From contig NZ_FRCQ01000044.1 of assembly GCF_900142965.1 (NCBI RefSeq), positions 1 through 38,558 on the forward strand: 38,558 bases of DNA, written 5' to 3'. This document shows, in pieces, positions 1-8,462 of this stretch. Within the stretch, counting starts at the first letter, position 1, and every line of letters begins with the position of its first letter. The notes under the pieces were generated by a model. It had not been told where the DNA came from. It saw only the letters and a list, made by a program, of their open reading frames with translations, and did not search any database. The position numbers and the translations under genes were made by a program. The DNA comes from Rhizobacter sp. OV335 (lineage in GTDB: Bacteria > Pseudomonadota > Gammaproteobacteria > Burkholderiales > Burkholderiaceae_C).

Positions 1-627
1 CCGGCGCTGCAGGAGCGCAAGGACGGCGACCTGCTGATCCCCGTGCAGTACGTGTCGCGCGAAGGCGAAGGCACCGGCAACCAGCCGCGCACGCTGTACG
101 GCCGCGTCGCCCACGGCCGCGTGAAGGCCGGCGACACGGTACAGGTCTTCCCGAGCAACCAGACCGCGATGGTCGCCGAGGTGCGCCTGGCCGGCGACGT
201 CGTCGACGTGGTCGAGGCCGGCCAGTCGGCGGGCGTCGTGCTCGACCGGCAGCTCGACGTCTCGCGCGGCGACTGGATCTCGACGCCGTCGACCATCCAC
301 GAGACGCAGCGCTTCAGCGCGACGCTCGCGTGGCTCGACACCGAACCCGCCGTCGTCGGCCGCAAGTACTGGGTGCGCCACGGCAACCGCTGGGTGCAGG
401 CGCGCATCACCGCGATCGAGAGCCGGCTCGACATCCACACGCTGGAGGCGATCGACGCGAACCAGCTCGCCGTCAACGAGATCGGCCATGTGATCGTCGA
501 GACCCAACAGGCGCTGCCGGTGGAGTCGTACCAGTCGAACCGCGTCGGCGGCTCGCTGATCATCGTGGACCCGGCCACCAACCGCACCAGCGGGGCGCTG
601 CTGGTCAAAGAATGTTCGCCGTCCTGA
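1..627 (+). CDS. cysN: Sulfate adenylyltransferase subunit 1, C-terminal part (cut by window edge)
   Basis: The reading frame is open from the first base and ends at 627, giving the last 208 residues of CysN, the GTPase subunit that with CysD makes adenosine 5'-phosphosulfate (APS) from sulfate and ATP. What is visible is the part after the GTPase domain: EF-Tu-like beta-barrel domain II (GTGNQPRTLYGRV, AGDTVQVFP) and domain III (RKYWVRHGNRWVQARITAI, NEIGHVIVET), ending in the usual GGSLIIVDPATNRTSGALLV region. There is no fused APS kinase; cysC follows separately 16 nt later. The start, the P-loop and any cysD lie outside the window. Third codon positions are almost all G or C, tighter than in the three genes that follow. 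The family assignment is secure. Confidence 0.95.
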   Translation, partial: PALQERKDGDLLIPVQYVSREGEGTGNQPRTLYGRVAHGRVKAGDTVQVFPSNQTAMVAEVRLAGDVVDVVEAGQSAGVVLDRQLDVSRGDWISTPSTIHETQRFSATLAWLDTEPAVVGRKYWVRHGNRWVQARITAIESRLDIHTLEAIDANQLAVNEIGHVIVETQQALPVESYQSNRVGGSLIIVDPATNRTSGALLVKECSPS

Positions 628-643
628 GAGGCTTGCTCGCGCC

Positions 644-1324
644 ATGACTCCTTCCACGCATTCCCTTGTCCGGCCACGTCTCGGCAATGCCGACACCCAT
701 GCCACTCCCGTGGCACGGGGCGCGACTTGTCTCAACGTGGTGAAGCACCCCAGCCTGGTCTCGGCGGCCGAGCGGCGCGCCCTGCTCCACCAGCAACCGG
801 TGACGGTCTGGTTGACAGGCCTCAGCGGCGCAGGCAAATCCACCTTGGCCTATGCGGTGGAGCGCCGGCTGCATGCCCAAGGGCAGTTGGGATTCGTGCT
901 GGATGGCGACAACATCCGCCACCATCTCAGCAGCGATCTGGGCTTCTCGCCTTCAGATCGGTGCGAGAACATCCGGCGTGTCGCGGAAGTTGCCGCCTTG
1001 ATGAACGACGCGGGGCTGATCGTGTTCACGGCGCTCATCTCGCCACGGCAGGAAGACAGGGAACAAGCGCGATCCATCATCGGCGATGCGAGGTTCATTG
1101 AAGTCCATGTCAGCACGGCGCTGGCCGTCTGCGAAGCGCGGGACCCGAAAGGACTCTACGAAAAGGCTCGAACGGGAGCCATCCCCCAATTCACCGGCGT
1201 GTCGGCACCTTACGAGACCCCACAGTCTCCCGCGCTGCGCATCGACACGGACCTGTGCAGCCTCGACCAATCGGCGCAGAAGCTGATGGACTTTCTCGTC
1301 AGTCGCGGCTCCCTCGTGTCATGA
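644..1324 (+). CDS. cysC: Adenylyl-sulfate (APS) kinase
   Basis: A 226-aa cytosolic kinase that phosphorylates APS to 3'-phosphoadenylyl-sulfate (PAPS). The Walker A motif GLSGAGKS is at residues 59-66, followed by LDGDNIRHHL and the family signatures FSPSDRCENIRRVAEVA, TALISP and DPKGLYEKARTG, so the catalytic core is complete. The roughly 50-residue N-terminal extension before the P-loop is longer than in many CysC proteins. The chosen ATG at 644 has a purine-rich GAGAGG upstream. The stop overlaps the next start as ATGA at 1321-1324, so translation is probably coupled. Next to cysN and before a sulfotransferase, its product PAPS is likely meant for sulfation as well as assimilation; that role is inferred from context. 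Confidence 0.95.
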   Translation: MTPSTHSLVRPRLGNADTHATPVARGATCLNVVKHPSLVSAAERRALLHQQPVTVWLTGLSGAGKSTLAYAVERRLHAQGQLGFVLDGDNIRHHLSSDLGFSPSDRCENIRRVAEVAALMNDAGLIVFTALISPRQEDREQARSIIGDARFIEVHVSTALAVCEARDPKGLYEKARTGAIPQFTGVSAPYETPQSPALRIDTDLCSLDQSAQKLMDFLVSRGSLVS

Positions 1325-2334
1325 CATCGATCCCATCGTTCGCGTTGGCGGACCGCACGGGCACCCTGCCGGTGGTGGACCTGTTCAATGGCGACGCCGA
1401 CGGCATCTGCAGCCTGCACCAATTGCGCATGGCCGAGCCGCGCGCAGGGCGCCTCGTCAGTGGCGTCAAGCGCGACATCGACTTGTTTGGGCAGTTGGGC
1501 GACACGAACCCTCCCAGCGACATCACCGTGCTGGACGTCTCGTTCGACAGGAACGAAGCCGGCGTGCGTCGCGCACTGCAGGCCGGTGGGCGCGTACGCT
1601 ACTTCGATCACCATTCGGCACGCAGCCTGTTCCACCACCCGCGGCTGGAAAGCCACATCGACCCTTCCGCCGTGGTCTGCACCTCCTTGCTGGTGGATCG
1701 CACCCTGGCCGGCCGCTTTCACGAGTGGGCCATCGTGGGCGCCTTCGGCGACAACTTGCTCGAGGTCGCACGCAGTCTTTGCGCGCAGCGCGGGCTCACC
1801 CTGAACCAGACGGCGAGCCTGGAGCAGCTGGGGCAGCTTCTCAATTACAACGCCTACGGCGAGGCCGTGGAAGACCTGCACTTCTCGCCGATCGACCTCT
1901 ATCGAGTGGTGCACAACTTCGAGAGCCCGTTCGGCTTCATCGCCGATGCCGACGAATATCGTCGCCTGGCCGCTGGCCGCGCCGACGACCAGCATCACCT
2001 CGAGGCGCTCGCGCCCTATTGGCGAAGCATCGATGGCGACGTCTATCTGCTGCCGGGCACGGCATGGGCCAGGCGGCTTTCCGGAACGCTGGCGAACCGC
2101 CTCTCCTGCGAAGAGCCCCATCGATCATTCGCGGTCCTCACGCGCCGTTCGGACGGTCACTTCCTGGTCAGCGTCCGCTGTCCTGCTCAGCGCAAGTCGG
2201 CGCAAGCGTTGTGCTGTCTCTATCCAGGCGGCGGTGGGCGGCATGCAGCCGCCGGCATCGATCGTCTGCCGGTGATCGAACTGGAGCAGTTCATCGCCGA
2301 CTTTTCAAACCACATCACAGGGAAACCATCATGA
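1321..2334 (+). CDS. DHH/DHHA1 phosphoesterase, possible PAP phosphatase
   Basis: A 337-aa protein of the DHH phosphoesterase superfamily (RecJ/NrnA type). Metal-binding motifs in order: FNGDADG with Asp25 and Asp27, DVSFD with Asp72, and FDHHSAR with the DHH triad at residues 96-98. Near the C terminus the DHHA1 motif appears as GGGGRHAAAG (about 303-312), where NrnA-type enzymes usually have GGGHxxAAG. The ATG at 1321 is chosen over an in-frame one at 1255 because it forms an ATGA overlap with cysC; the downstream gene starts in the same way. NrnA-family enzymes hydrolyse nano-RNA and 3'-phosphoadenosine 5'-phosphate (PAP). Lying between a PAPS-making kinase and a PAPS-using sulfotransferase, this copy may remove PAP. 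That substrate is an inference. Confidence 0.8.
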   Translation: MTSIPSFALADRTGTLPVVDLFNGDADGICSLHQLRMAEPRAGRLVSGVKRDIDLFGQLGDTNPPSDITVLDVSFDRNEAGVRRALQAGGRVRYFDHHSARSLFHHPRLESHIDPSAVVCTSLLVDRTLAGRFHEWAIVGAFGDNLLEVARSLCAQRGLTLNQTASLEQLGQLLNYNAYGEAVEDLHFSPIDLYRVVHNFESPFGFIADADEYRRLAAGRADDQHHLEALAPYWRSIDGDVYLLPGTAWARRLSGTLANRLSCEEPHRSFAVLTRRSDGHFLVSVRCPAQRKSAQALCCLYPGGGGRHAAAGIDRLPVIELEQFIADFSNHITGKPS

Positions 2335-3422
2335 CCCGTCAGCCCTCCATCTCCACGTCCCATGCGGGTCGCCCCCGCCCGCTTCTGATGGTGCCGTTGC
2401 GTCGATGCGGAAGCCACGCGCTGAGACTCAGGCTGAATTTCAGTGAAGGTTTCTACTCGCCTTACCCGCTGCACATCGTCGATTTCATGCCGCTGGTGCC
2501 CCTCTATGGCGATCTGGCCGAGGACCGCAACTATTTCCAGCTCGTCGTGGACGTCGTCGGCCTGCAGGCCGCCAGCATGGTGAAGTGGCCCGACGTGGCG
2601 TTCGACCCGGGTGAGATCTTCGATGCCGTCAAGGACGAGAAGCGCAGCGTGCACCGCGTGGTGTGGGAGCTGCTCTTGCGCAGCGGCGAGCAGCACCATG
2701 CCCGCGTCGTGATGGACAAATCGCTCGACAGCATCCACTACGCCGCCGAGATGATGGAGCTGTTTCCAGACATGCTGTTCCTGAACGTGGTGAGAGACCC
2801 GCGCGCCCAGGTGGCCTCGATGAACCGCGCGATCATCCATGACTTCGACAGCACGCTCAATGCGATGACGTGGGTCGCCGCGCATGATGCGGCCCAGCGT
2901 CTCGTCCATGCCCATCCGGCCCGCGTACTCACGATCCGATACGAGGATTTCCTCGCTGACCAGGAGCTTGTCCTGCGCGGCATCTGCGACTTCATCGGCC
3001 TGGACTTCCTTCCGCAAATGCTCGACGTGGCGGCTTCCACGGAAGCACGGCAGATGTCGAAGTTGTCGGATCTGTGGTCATCCAACTGCTTCGGTCCCAT
3101 CCCGGCCAACAGGGACAAGTTCAAGAGCCAGCTGAGCGTCGACGAAATCGAGATCATCGAGACGGTGGCGAGAGAGCACATGCGCTCCTACGGCTATGAA
3201 TTCATGACCGATGCGAACGCGCCAATTCCAGACGACGTGGTTCTCGCCTCTCGCGCGCAGCAATCCGCCCTGGGGCGGGTGCAGGCATGGAGCCAACTCA
3301 GCAACGCCAACTACCGCGACTTCGTTCTGCGACGGGTCAGGGCGGACCACCTGGCCTCCGTACGCGAACGCCTGAACCACGCGCACCAATCTCGGCTTCA
3401 TGTCGCGACCACACCTACCTGA
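2331..3422 (+). CDS. Sulfotransferase family protein
   Basis: A 363-aa PAPS-dependent sulfotransferase. The 5'-phosphosulfate-binding loop is RRCGSHALR at residues 24-32, close to the N terminus as the family requires, and the 3'-phosphate-binding segment is VVRDPRAQVASM at about 153-164. Between them is DKSLDSIHYAAEMMELFPDMLF, and further on TIRYEDFLADQELVLRGICDFIGL, both typical. There is no signal peptide or membrane segment, so the enzyme should be cytosolic. The start at 2331 overlaps the upstream stop (ATGA). The acceptor (glycan, lipid or small molecule) cannot be read from the sequence. Codon use in cysC, the DHH gene and this gene looks more relaxed by eye than in cysN or gudD, which would fit acquisition as a block. 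Confidence 0.88.
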   Translation: MTRQPSISTSHAGRPRPLLMVPLRRCGSHALRLRLNFSEGFYSPYPLHIVDFMPLVPLYGDLAEDRNYFQLVVDVVGLQAASMVKWPDVAFDPGEIFDAVKDEKRSVHRVVWELLLRSGEQHHARVVMDKSLDSIHYAAEMMELFPDMLFLNVVRDPRAQVASMNRAIIHDFDSTLNAMTWVAAHDAAQRLVHAHPARVLTIRYEDFLADQELVLRGICDFIGLDFLPQMLDVAASTEARQMSKLSDLWSSNCFGPIPANRDKFKSQLSVDEIEIIETVAREHMRSYGYEFMTDANAPIPDDVVLASRAQQSALGRVQAWSQLSNANYRDFVLRRVRADHLASVRERLNHAHQSRLHVATTPT

Positions 3423-3478
3423 AGTCGTGGCCACCGCAGTCGGGTAAACCCTCGCTGCGATAGCGTGGTCCGAGGTGT

Positions 3479-3496
3479 ATTGTTAACGTTAACAAT
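3479..3496. promoter_or_regulatory. 18-bp perfect palindrome, LacI-family-type operator
   Basis: ATTGTTAACGTTAACAAT is a perfect palindrome with a central CG, the symmetry typical of LacI/GntR-type sugar-acid regulators. It lies 52 bp before the start of the Bug-family remnant and upstream of gudD, in an otherwise GC-rich gap. It probably controls the glucarate unit. The cognate regulator is not in the window. Confidence 0.7.
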
Positions 3497-3548
3497 CGAG
3501 AGGGAAACGCGAGAAGCGCCGACCTCGCACAACCTCCGGAAACCAACC

Positions 3549-3956
3549 ATGCGCTTGCTGACCGCTCTGCCCATCGCCTTGGCCCTCGGCGTTGCGTCGA
3601 TGGCGACGACCGCGCACGCCGAGGCCTGGCCCGACAAGCCCGTCACGCTGCTGGTGCCGTTCCCGCCCGGCGGCTCCAAGGCCGGCGCCACCGGCACCGA
3701 TGAAGCGGGCGTCAAGAACCTCGCGGTCTACTCGTGGCAGGGCATCGCCGCGCCGAAGGGCCTGCCGGCCGAGGTGCGTGCGAAGGCGCATGCGGCGATC
3801 GTCGCGGCGCTGAACGACCCGCAGGTCAGGCAGCAGTTCGTGTCGGTCGGCATGGAGATCGTCGGCAACACGCCGGCGCAGTTCACCGCCTTCCAGCACA
3901 AGGAGTTCGCGCGCTGGAAGACCGTCATCGAGACGGGCAAGATCACCGCAGATTGA
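3549..3956 (+). pseudogene. Bug-family (tripartite tricarboxylate) substrate-binding protein, internally deleted
   Basis: The frame encodes 135 aa where family members have about 300-330. The N terminus is intact: signal peptide MRLLTALPIALALGVASMATTAHA, then AWPDKPVTLLVPFPPGGS, the usual start of the mature protein. After this it jumps directly to the C-terminal region (TDEAGVKNLAVYSWQGIAAPKGLPAEV to ITAD). Roughly 180-200 residues of the two-lobed binding domain are missing, in frame. The remnant could still be secreted but should not bind a solute. Full-length relatives often sit beside sugar-acid genes, so it was probably the uptake component for the glucarate gene downstream. The start at 3549 is preferred over an in-frame one at 3465 because it begins the signal peptide and lies after the operator. 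A real short protein cannot be excluded. Confidence 0.65.
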
Positions 3957-3966
3957 GTATTCGCCG

Positions 3967-4012
3967 GCTTCGACAGGCTCAGCCGGACCCTTCGACAGGC
4001 TCAGGGCGAACG
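3967..4012. repeat. Dispersed repeat, two units
   Basis: Two copies of CTTCGACAGGCTCAG lie about 24 bp apart, the second followed by GGCGAACGG. The same unit, in either orientation, recurs at 14266-14356 and at 38463-38558. It is an intergenic repeat of a kind widespread in Burkholderiales genomes and sits between the Bug remnant and gudD. Confidence 0.85.
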
Positions 4013-4045
4013 GAGTCTGTGGCCCACTGACATCCCTTTTCATCC

Positions 4046-5380
4046 ATGCAAACACCCATCATCACCGCGCTGCGCGCGATCCCCGTCGCCGGGCGCGACG
4101 ACATGCTGCTGAACCTGAGCGGCGCGCACGGCCCGTTCTTCACCCGCAACCTGCTGATCCTGACCGACAGCGCCGGCCGCACCGGCGTCGGCGAGGTGCC
4201 CGGCGGCGAGAAGATCCGCCAGACGCTCGAGGACGCCGCGCCGCTCGTCGTCGGCCAGCCGATCGGCAACCACCAGCAGGTGCTGCAGCGCGTGCAGCAG
4301 GGCTTCGCCGACCGCGACAGCGGCGGCCGCGGGCTGCAGACCTTCGACCTGCGCACCACCATCCATGCGGTCACCGCGATCGAATCGGCCTTCCTCGACC
4401 TGCTCGGCCAGCACCTGGGCGTGCCGGTGGCGGCGCTGCTCGGCGAAGGCCAGCAGCGCGATGCGGTCGAGATGCTCGGCTACCTGTTCTTCGTCGGCGA
4501 CCGCACGCGCACCGACCTGCCGTATGCCAGTGGTGCGAGCGAGCCCGAGGCCGCCGACGACTGGTTCTGCCTGCGCCACGAGAAGGCGCTGGACGCCGAT
4601 GCGATCGTGCGCCTGGCCGAGGCCGCGCAGGCACGCTACGGCTTCAACGATTTCAAGCTGAAGGGCGGCGTGCTGCGCGGCGATGAAGAGGTCGAGGTGA
4701 TCCGCGCGCTGCACGAGCGCTTTCCGACTGCCCGCATCACGCTCGACCCGAACGGCGGCTGGCTGCTGAAGGATGCGATCCGGCTGATGCGCGACATGCG
4801 CGGCGTCGTCGCCTATGCCGAGGACCCGTGTGGCGCCGAGGGCGGCTTCTCGGGCCGCGAGGTGATGGCCGAGTTCCGCCGCGCCACCGGCCTGCCGACC
4901 GCCACCAACATGATCGCCACCGACTGGCGCCAGCTCAGCCATGCGCTCGCGCTGCAGTCGGTCGACATCCCGCTGGCCGACCCGCACTTCTGGACGATGG
5001 CCGGCTCGGTGCGCGTCGCGCAGACCTGCCGCGACTGGGGCCTCACCTGGGGCTCGCATTCGAACAACCACTTCGACGTCTCGCTCGCGATGTTCACGCA
5101 GGTCGGCGCTGCGGCCCCCGGCAAGGTCACCGCCATCGACACCCACTGGATCTGGCAGGACGGCCAGCGCCTGACGAAGGAGCCGCTGCGCATCGAGGGG
5201 GGCCACGTGCAGGTGCCGAAGAAGCCCGGCCTGGGGGTCGAGCTCGACATGGGCGAGGTCGAGAAGGCCCACCAGCTGTACCGCCAGCACGGCCTGGGCT
5301 CGCGCGACGACGCGGTCGCGATGCAGTACCTGGTCCCCGGATGGACCTTCGATCCGAAGCGGCCCGCTTTGGACCGCTGA
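4046..5380 (+). CDS. gudD: D-glucarate dehydratase
   Basis: A 444-aa enolase-superfamily enzyme, matching the usual length (about 446). It dehydrates D-glucarate (and usually L-idarate) to 5-keto-4-deoxy-glucarate in the cytosol, the first step of glucarate catabolism. Visible catalytic features are the KxK motif in FKLKGG (Lys204, Lys206), the metal ligands in [15 protein letters not shown] and TNMIATDW, and the catalytic histidine region [15 protein letters not shown]. The N-terminal capping domain ([20 protein letters not shown]) is complete. No other glucarate-pathway gene (garL, kdgD) is in the window. It is probably controlled by the palindrome at 3479-3496, though a repeat lies between. 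Assignment is secure. Confidence 0.95.
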   Translation: MQTPIITALRAIPVAGRDDMLLNLSGAHGPFFTRNLLILTDSAGRTGVGEVPGGEKIRQTLEDAAPLVVGQPIGNHQQVLQRVQQGFADRDSGGRGLQTFDLRTTIHAVTAIESAFLDLLGQHLGVPVAALLGEGQQRDAVEMLGYLFFVGDRTRTDLPYASGASEPEAADDWFCLRHEKALDADAIVRLAEAAQARYGFNDFKLKGGVLRGDEEVEVIRALHERFPTARITLDPNGGWLLKDAIRLMRDMRGVVAYAEDPCGAEGGFSGREVMAEFRRATGLPTATNMIATDWRQLSHALALQSVDIPLADPHFWTMAGSVRVAQTCRDWGLTWGSHSNNHFDVSLAMFTQVGAAAPGKVTAIDTHWIWQDGQRLTKEPLRIEGGHVQVPKKPGLGVELDMGEVEKAHQLYRQHGLGSRDDAVAMQYLVPGWTFDPKRPALDR

Positions 5381-5442
5381 CCTCGATCGTTGAACTTGTC
5401 ACGAACCATGCGGCCCGAGGCGGCTGCAGGGGCGGGTCCTGC

Positions 5443-5469
5443 TCAAGTGGCCTGACCAGTGGTCGATAA
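5443..5469 (+). promoter_or_regulatory. Sigma-28 (FliA) type promoter
   Basis: TCAAGTGG, an 11-bp spacer and GTCGATAA match the flagellar sigma-28 pattern (TAAAGTTT-N11-GCCGATAA) in spacing and most positions. It ends 27 nt before the start of the chemotaxis receptor, the expected class of target gene. Confidence 0.7.
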
Positions 5470-5496
5470 GCCAGCGTCTCCCCTATCCGACGCACC

Positions 5497-7065
5497 ATGC
5501 TCCTCGACAACCTTTCCATCGGCAAGCGCCTCACCGTCGTCCTCGGCCTGATCCTCGGGCTGTCGGTCGCGAGCAGCCTGTATGCGGTGTACACGCTGAA
5601 CCGCACCAGCGCCGAGATCGACGTGATGATCTCCGACAACGTGAAGACCGAGCGCGCGCTGTCCGACTGGCTGCGCTTCACCACCTCGGGCGTGCAGCGC
5701 GCCGCCGCCATCGCCAAGAGCAGCGACCCGAGCCTGATCGAGTACTTTGCCGGTGCCACCGCCGAGTCGATCAAGCTGACCACCGAGCTGCAGAAGCAGA
5801 TCGAGCCGCAGATGAACATGCCCGACGAGCGCCGCCAGTACGAGAAGGTCAGCGAGCTGCGCAAGGGCTACCTCGCGGCGCGCGAAGAGGTCAGCAAGCT
5901 GAAGCTGGCCGGCGATGCCGACGGTGCCAGCCGATCGTTCAGCGAGAGGTTCGAGCCCAAGTCGCGCGAGTACATCGCCGCCGTGCAGGAACTGTGCAAT
6001 GCGCAGCGCGAGCAGCTCGATGCCAACGGCCGCGCCGCCGAAACGCGCCGCGCCGGCGCGAACACGTTGCTGATGGTGAGTGCGGCGCTGTCGCTGCTGG
6101 TGGGCGTGACGCTGGCCGTGATGCTGGCGCGCAGCATCACCGTGCCGCTGCGCCGGGCCGAGGCGATGGCCGATGCGATCGCGAAGATGGACCTGAGCGC
6201 CGCACCGCAGCGGGCCTATGCCGGTGACGAGACCGGCCGGCTGCTGCGCTCGATCGACGCGATGCGCGGCGCGCTGACGCGCACGCTGAACGAGGTGCGC
6301 GGCGTGGCCGACGGCATCTCGACGGCCAGCACGCAGATCGCGACCGGCAACCAGGACCTGAGTTCGCGCACCGAGCAGACCGCGAGCAGCCTGCAGCAAT
6401 CGGCCGCGTCGATGGAGCAGCTGACCGCCACCGTGCGCCAGAGCGCGGATTCGGCCTCGCAGGCGTCGCAGCTCGCGTCGTCGGCGGCCCAGGTGGCGCA
6501 GCGCGGCGGCGAGGTGGTGTCGCAGGTCGTCTCGACGATGGACGAGATCAACACCAGCTCGAAGAAGATCGCCGACATCATCGGCGTGATCGACGGCATC
6601 GCGTTCCAGACCAACATCCTGGCGCTGAATGCCGCGGTGGAAGCGGCGCGGGCCGGCGAGCAGGGCCGCGGCTTCGCGGTGGTGGCGAGCGAGGTGCGCA
6701 GCCTGGCGCAGCGCAGCGCCGACGCGGCCCGCGAGATCAAGGGCCTGATCGGCCAGAGCGTCGACCGGGTCGAGGCCGGCAGCCGACTGGTGCAGGACGC
6801 CGGCAGCACGATGAGCGAGATCGTCGTCAGCGTGAAGCGTGTGACCGACATGATCAGCGAGATCAGCGCGGCGTCGAACGAGCAGAGCCAGGGCATCGGC
6901 CAGGTCAACGTCGCGGTGAACCAGCTCGACCAGATGACGCAGCAGAATGCCGCGCTGGTCGAGGAATCGGCCGCCGCGGCCGAGAGCCTGAAGGACCAGG
7001 CGCAGCGGCTGAGCGGGATCATCGGGACGTTCCGGTTGGCGGATCGGGGCATGATTGCGGCGTGA
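5497..7065 (+). CDS. Methyl-accepting chemotaxis protein
   Basis: A 522-aa inner-membrane receptor. TM1 is near residues 12-34 ([21 protein letters not shown]). A periplasmic four-helix-type sensor domain of about 150 residues follows, then TM2 at about 188-212, a HAMP domain ([19 protein letters not shown] onward) and a long cytoplasmic coiled coil. The signalling tip is intact ([41 protein letters not shown]). The C terminus ends soon after the last methylation helix and lacks an NWETF-type pentapeptide, so it would depend on other receptors for adaptation enzymes. The ligand is not predictable. It is a single-gene unit behind a sigma-28 type promoter. Confidence 0.93.
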   Translation: MLLDNLSIGKRLTVVLGLILGLSVASSLYAVYTLNRTSAEIDVMISDNVKTERALSDWLRFTTSGVQRAAAIAKSSDPSLIEYFAGATAESIKLTTELQKQIEPQMNMPDERRQYEKVSELRKGYLAAREEVSKLKLAGDADGASRSFSERFEPKSREYIAAVQELCNAQREQLDANGRAAETRRAGANTLLMVSAALSLLVGVTLAVMLARSITVPLRRAEAMADAIAKMDLSAAPQRAYAGDETGRLLRSIDAMRGALTRTLNEVRGVADGISTASTQIATGNQDLSSRTEQTASSLQQSAASMEQLTATVRQSADSASQASQLASSAAQVAQRGGEVVSQVVSTMDEINTSSKKIADIIGVIDGIAFQTNILALNAAVEAARAGEQGRGFAVVASEVRSLAQRSADAAREIKGLIGQSVDRVEAGSRLVQDAGSTMSEIVVSVKRVTDMISEISAASNEQSQGIGQVNVAVNQLDQMTQQNAALVEESAAAAESLKDQAQRLSGIIGTFRLADRGMIAA

Positions 7066-7113
7066 GTCCATGCGGGCTTGGCGGGGCTGTCAACATTTGA
7101 TAGCGTTGGCCCC

Positions 7114-7323
7114 ATGCCATCCAACGACGCCACAGGAAAACGGTTCGAGAACTCCCCGCGCGAGGAGATCGCTCCAGGCGGCAGCACCGACCAGCGCGAG
7201 GTGATCCGCAACGCGCTGCGGGCCGAGATCCGCAAGGGTGCGGACAGCGGAGCCAGTATCCCTGCTGCTCAGGTGTTCGCCGAAGTGCGCGCAGCACTCG
7301 CGGCCGGCCGTGCGGCTGTATGA
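7114..7323 (+). CDS. Small conserved-looking protein, 69 aa, unknown
   Basis: A short acidic/basic helical protein (REVIRNALRAEIRKGADSG ... FAEVRAALAAGRAAV). The rhythm of the middle and C terminus recalls the tail of ParD-type antitoxins, but no toxin gene follows and the N terminus shows no clear ribbon-helix-helix, so I do not call it an antitoxin. The ATG at 7114 is preferred over an in-frame TTG at 7078. Its stop overlaps the start of the DUF3052 gene (ATGA at 7320-7323), so the two are probably translated together. Confidence 0.6.
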   Translation: MPSNDATGKRFENSPREEIAPGGSTDQREVIRNALRAEIRKGADSGASIPAAQVFAEVRAALAAGRAAV

Positions 7324-7727
7324 CCGCAGGCTATTCCGGTACGCCGCTCTCCAAGAAGCTCGGCTTGAAAGACGGCTGCACGATCGCGCTCCTTGGTGAG
7401 CCGTCCGGCTACCGCATGCTGCTGGCGCCGGTGCCGTCCGGTGTTGAGTTCACCAGCCGGGCAACGGATACGACCGACATCGCGCATGTGTTTGTCACTG
7501 CGCGTGACGGGTTGTCCGTGCACCTGCAATCACTGCGCAAGACACTGAAGCCCGACGCGGCGCTCTGGATCTCGTGGCCGAAGAAGGCATCAAAGGTACC
7601 GACAGACATCACCGAGGACACGATCCGCGAGCTTGCGCTACCGCTCGGGTTCGTCGACATCAAGGTCTGCGCCGTCGATGCGGTGTGGTCGGGGTTGAAG
7701 CTGGTCGTGCGCAAGGAGTTGCGTTGA
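7320..7727 (+). CDS. DUF3052 family protein
   Basis: A 135-aa cytosolic protein with the features of DUF3052: the opening AGYSGTPLSKKLGLKDG, a central FVTARDGLSVHLQSLRKTLKPDAALWISWPKKAS, and the end ALPLGFVDIKVCAVDAVWSGLKLVVRK. The fold resembles a methyltransferase-like Rossmann half, but no cofactor-binding residues are evident and the family has no established biochemical role. It follows the 69-aa gene with a 4-bp overlap. The 183 bp after it hold no gene that I can support. Confidence 0.85.
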   Translation: MTAGYSGTPLSKKLGLKDGCTIALLGEPSGYRMLLAPVPSGVEFTSRATDTTDIAHVFVTARDGLSVHLQSLRKTLKPDAALWISWPKKASKVPTDITEDTIRELALPLGFVDIKVCAVDAVWSGLKLVVRKELR

Positions 7728-7910
7728 AGGCCGGGCCCGAGGCCTGTCGCACGACTGTGCTTGCGTTCCTCGATCGGCACCTGGCCCGGTGAATGCATCC
7801 GCTGCCTGACGCCTGCGCCCCACATCCACAGGCATTTCGACACGCCCCTTACCGGTGCGAACCCGCGGGGGCGGCACGCGGCCCCGCAAGCCGCTAGCAT
7901 CGCGTTCGTC

Positions 7911-8381
7911 ATGGAATTCAGTCCCGAACTGTTCGCGGCGGTGGTCGCCGCAGTCGCCTTTGCCGCCGGCCTCTGGTTCGTGCGAGCCCGCCGCCGCCAA
8001 ACCCGCACCCGCGGCGGCAGCGGCCGTGCGCGCGGCCCGGCCAACCTGCGCTTCACCTGCGCCAACTGCACCAAGCAGTTCACGCATTCGCGCCGCACGC
8101 TGCTCGCCTACGAGCAAGGCGCGCGGCAATTCTTCTGCAGCGCCTGCCACACGCGCTGGCGCGGCTCGCAATCGGTGATCCAGAACCGCACCCACGGGCC
8201 CGGCGAGATGCTGGCCCGCCGCGACGCTCAGCAGGCCAAGCAGACGCAGCTGGCCGAAGCCGCCAAGCGCGTGCAGCCCGGTGCGGCGAACCCCGATGCC
8301 AAACGCGGCTGCCTGGGCCTGGCGGCGTTGCTGGTGGCGGCCCCGGCCGTGCTCGGCTGGGCGGCGTTGCACTACTTTTGA
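7911..8381 (+). CDS. Zinc-ribbon membrane protein, unknown function
   Basis: A 156-aa protein with a hydrophobic N-terminal segment (residues about 5-24, LFAAVVAAVAFAAGLWFV), a basic stretch, and then a treble-clef/zinc-ribbon pair: CANC and, about 30 residues later, CSAC. It ends with a second hydrophobic segment (LGLAALLVAAPAVLGWAALHYF). The two segments would place the zinc ribbon in the cytoplasm between membrane anchors. No enzymatic motif is seen. The ATG at 7911 is chosen because it begins the first membrane segment; a longer frame opens at 7761 but reads through low-complexity sequence. Confidence 0.65.
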   Translation: MEFSPELFAAVVAAVAFAAGLWFVRARRRQTRTRGGSGRARGPANLRFTCANCTKQFTHSRRTLLAYEQGARQFFCSACHTRWRGSQSVIQNRTHGPGEMLARRDAQQAKQTQLAEAAKRVQPGAANPDAKRGCLGLAALLVAAPAVLGWAALHYF

Positions 8382-8462
8382 CGTGCGGCTTGCGAAATCC
8401 GCATGACCCCGGCGGAACAGCTGTGACATAGTGGCCCGATCGAGGCCAGCCCTTCGTTCCCC

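Noticed and set aside
5443-7071. Long - strand frame opposite the chemoreceptor
   Set aside because: Arg/His/Leu-rich shadow of a well-supported receptor gene; no recognisable protein features.
7114-7727. Toxin-antitoxin pair
   Set aside because: The second gene is DUF3052, not a toxin family, and the first lacks a clear DNA-binding fold.
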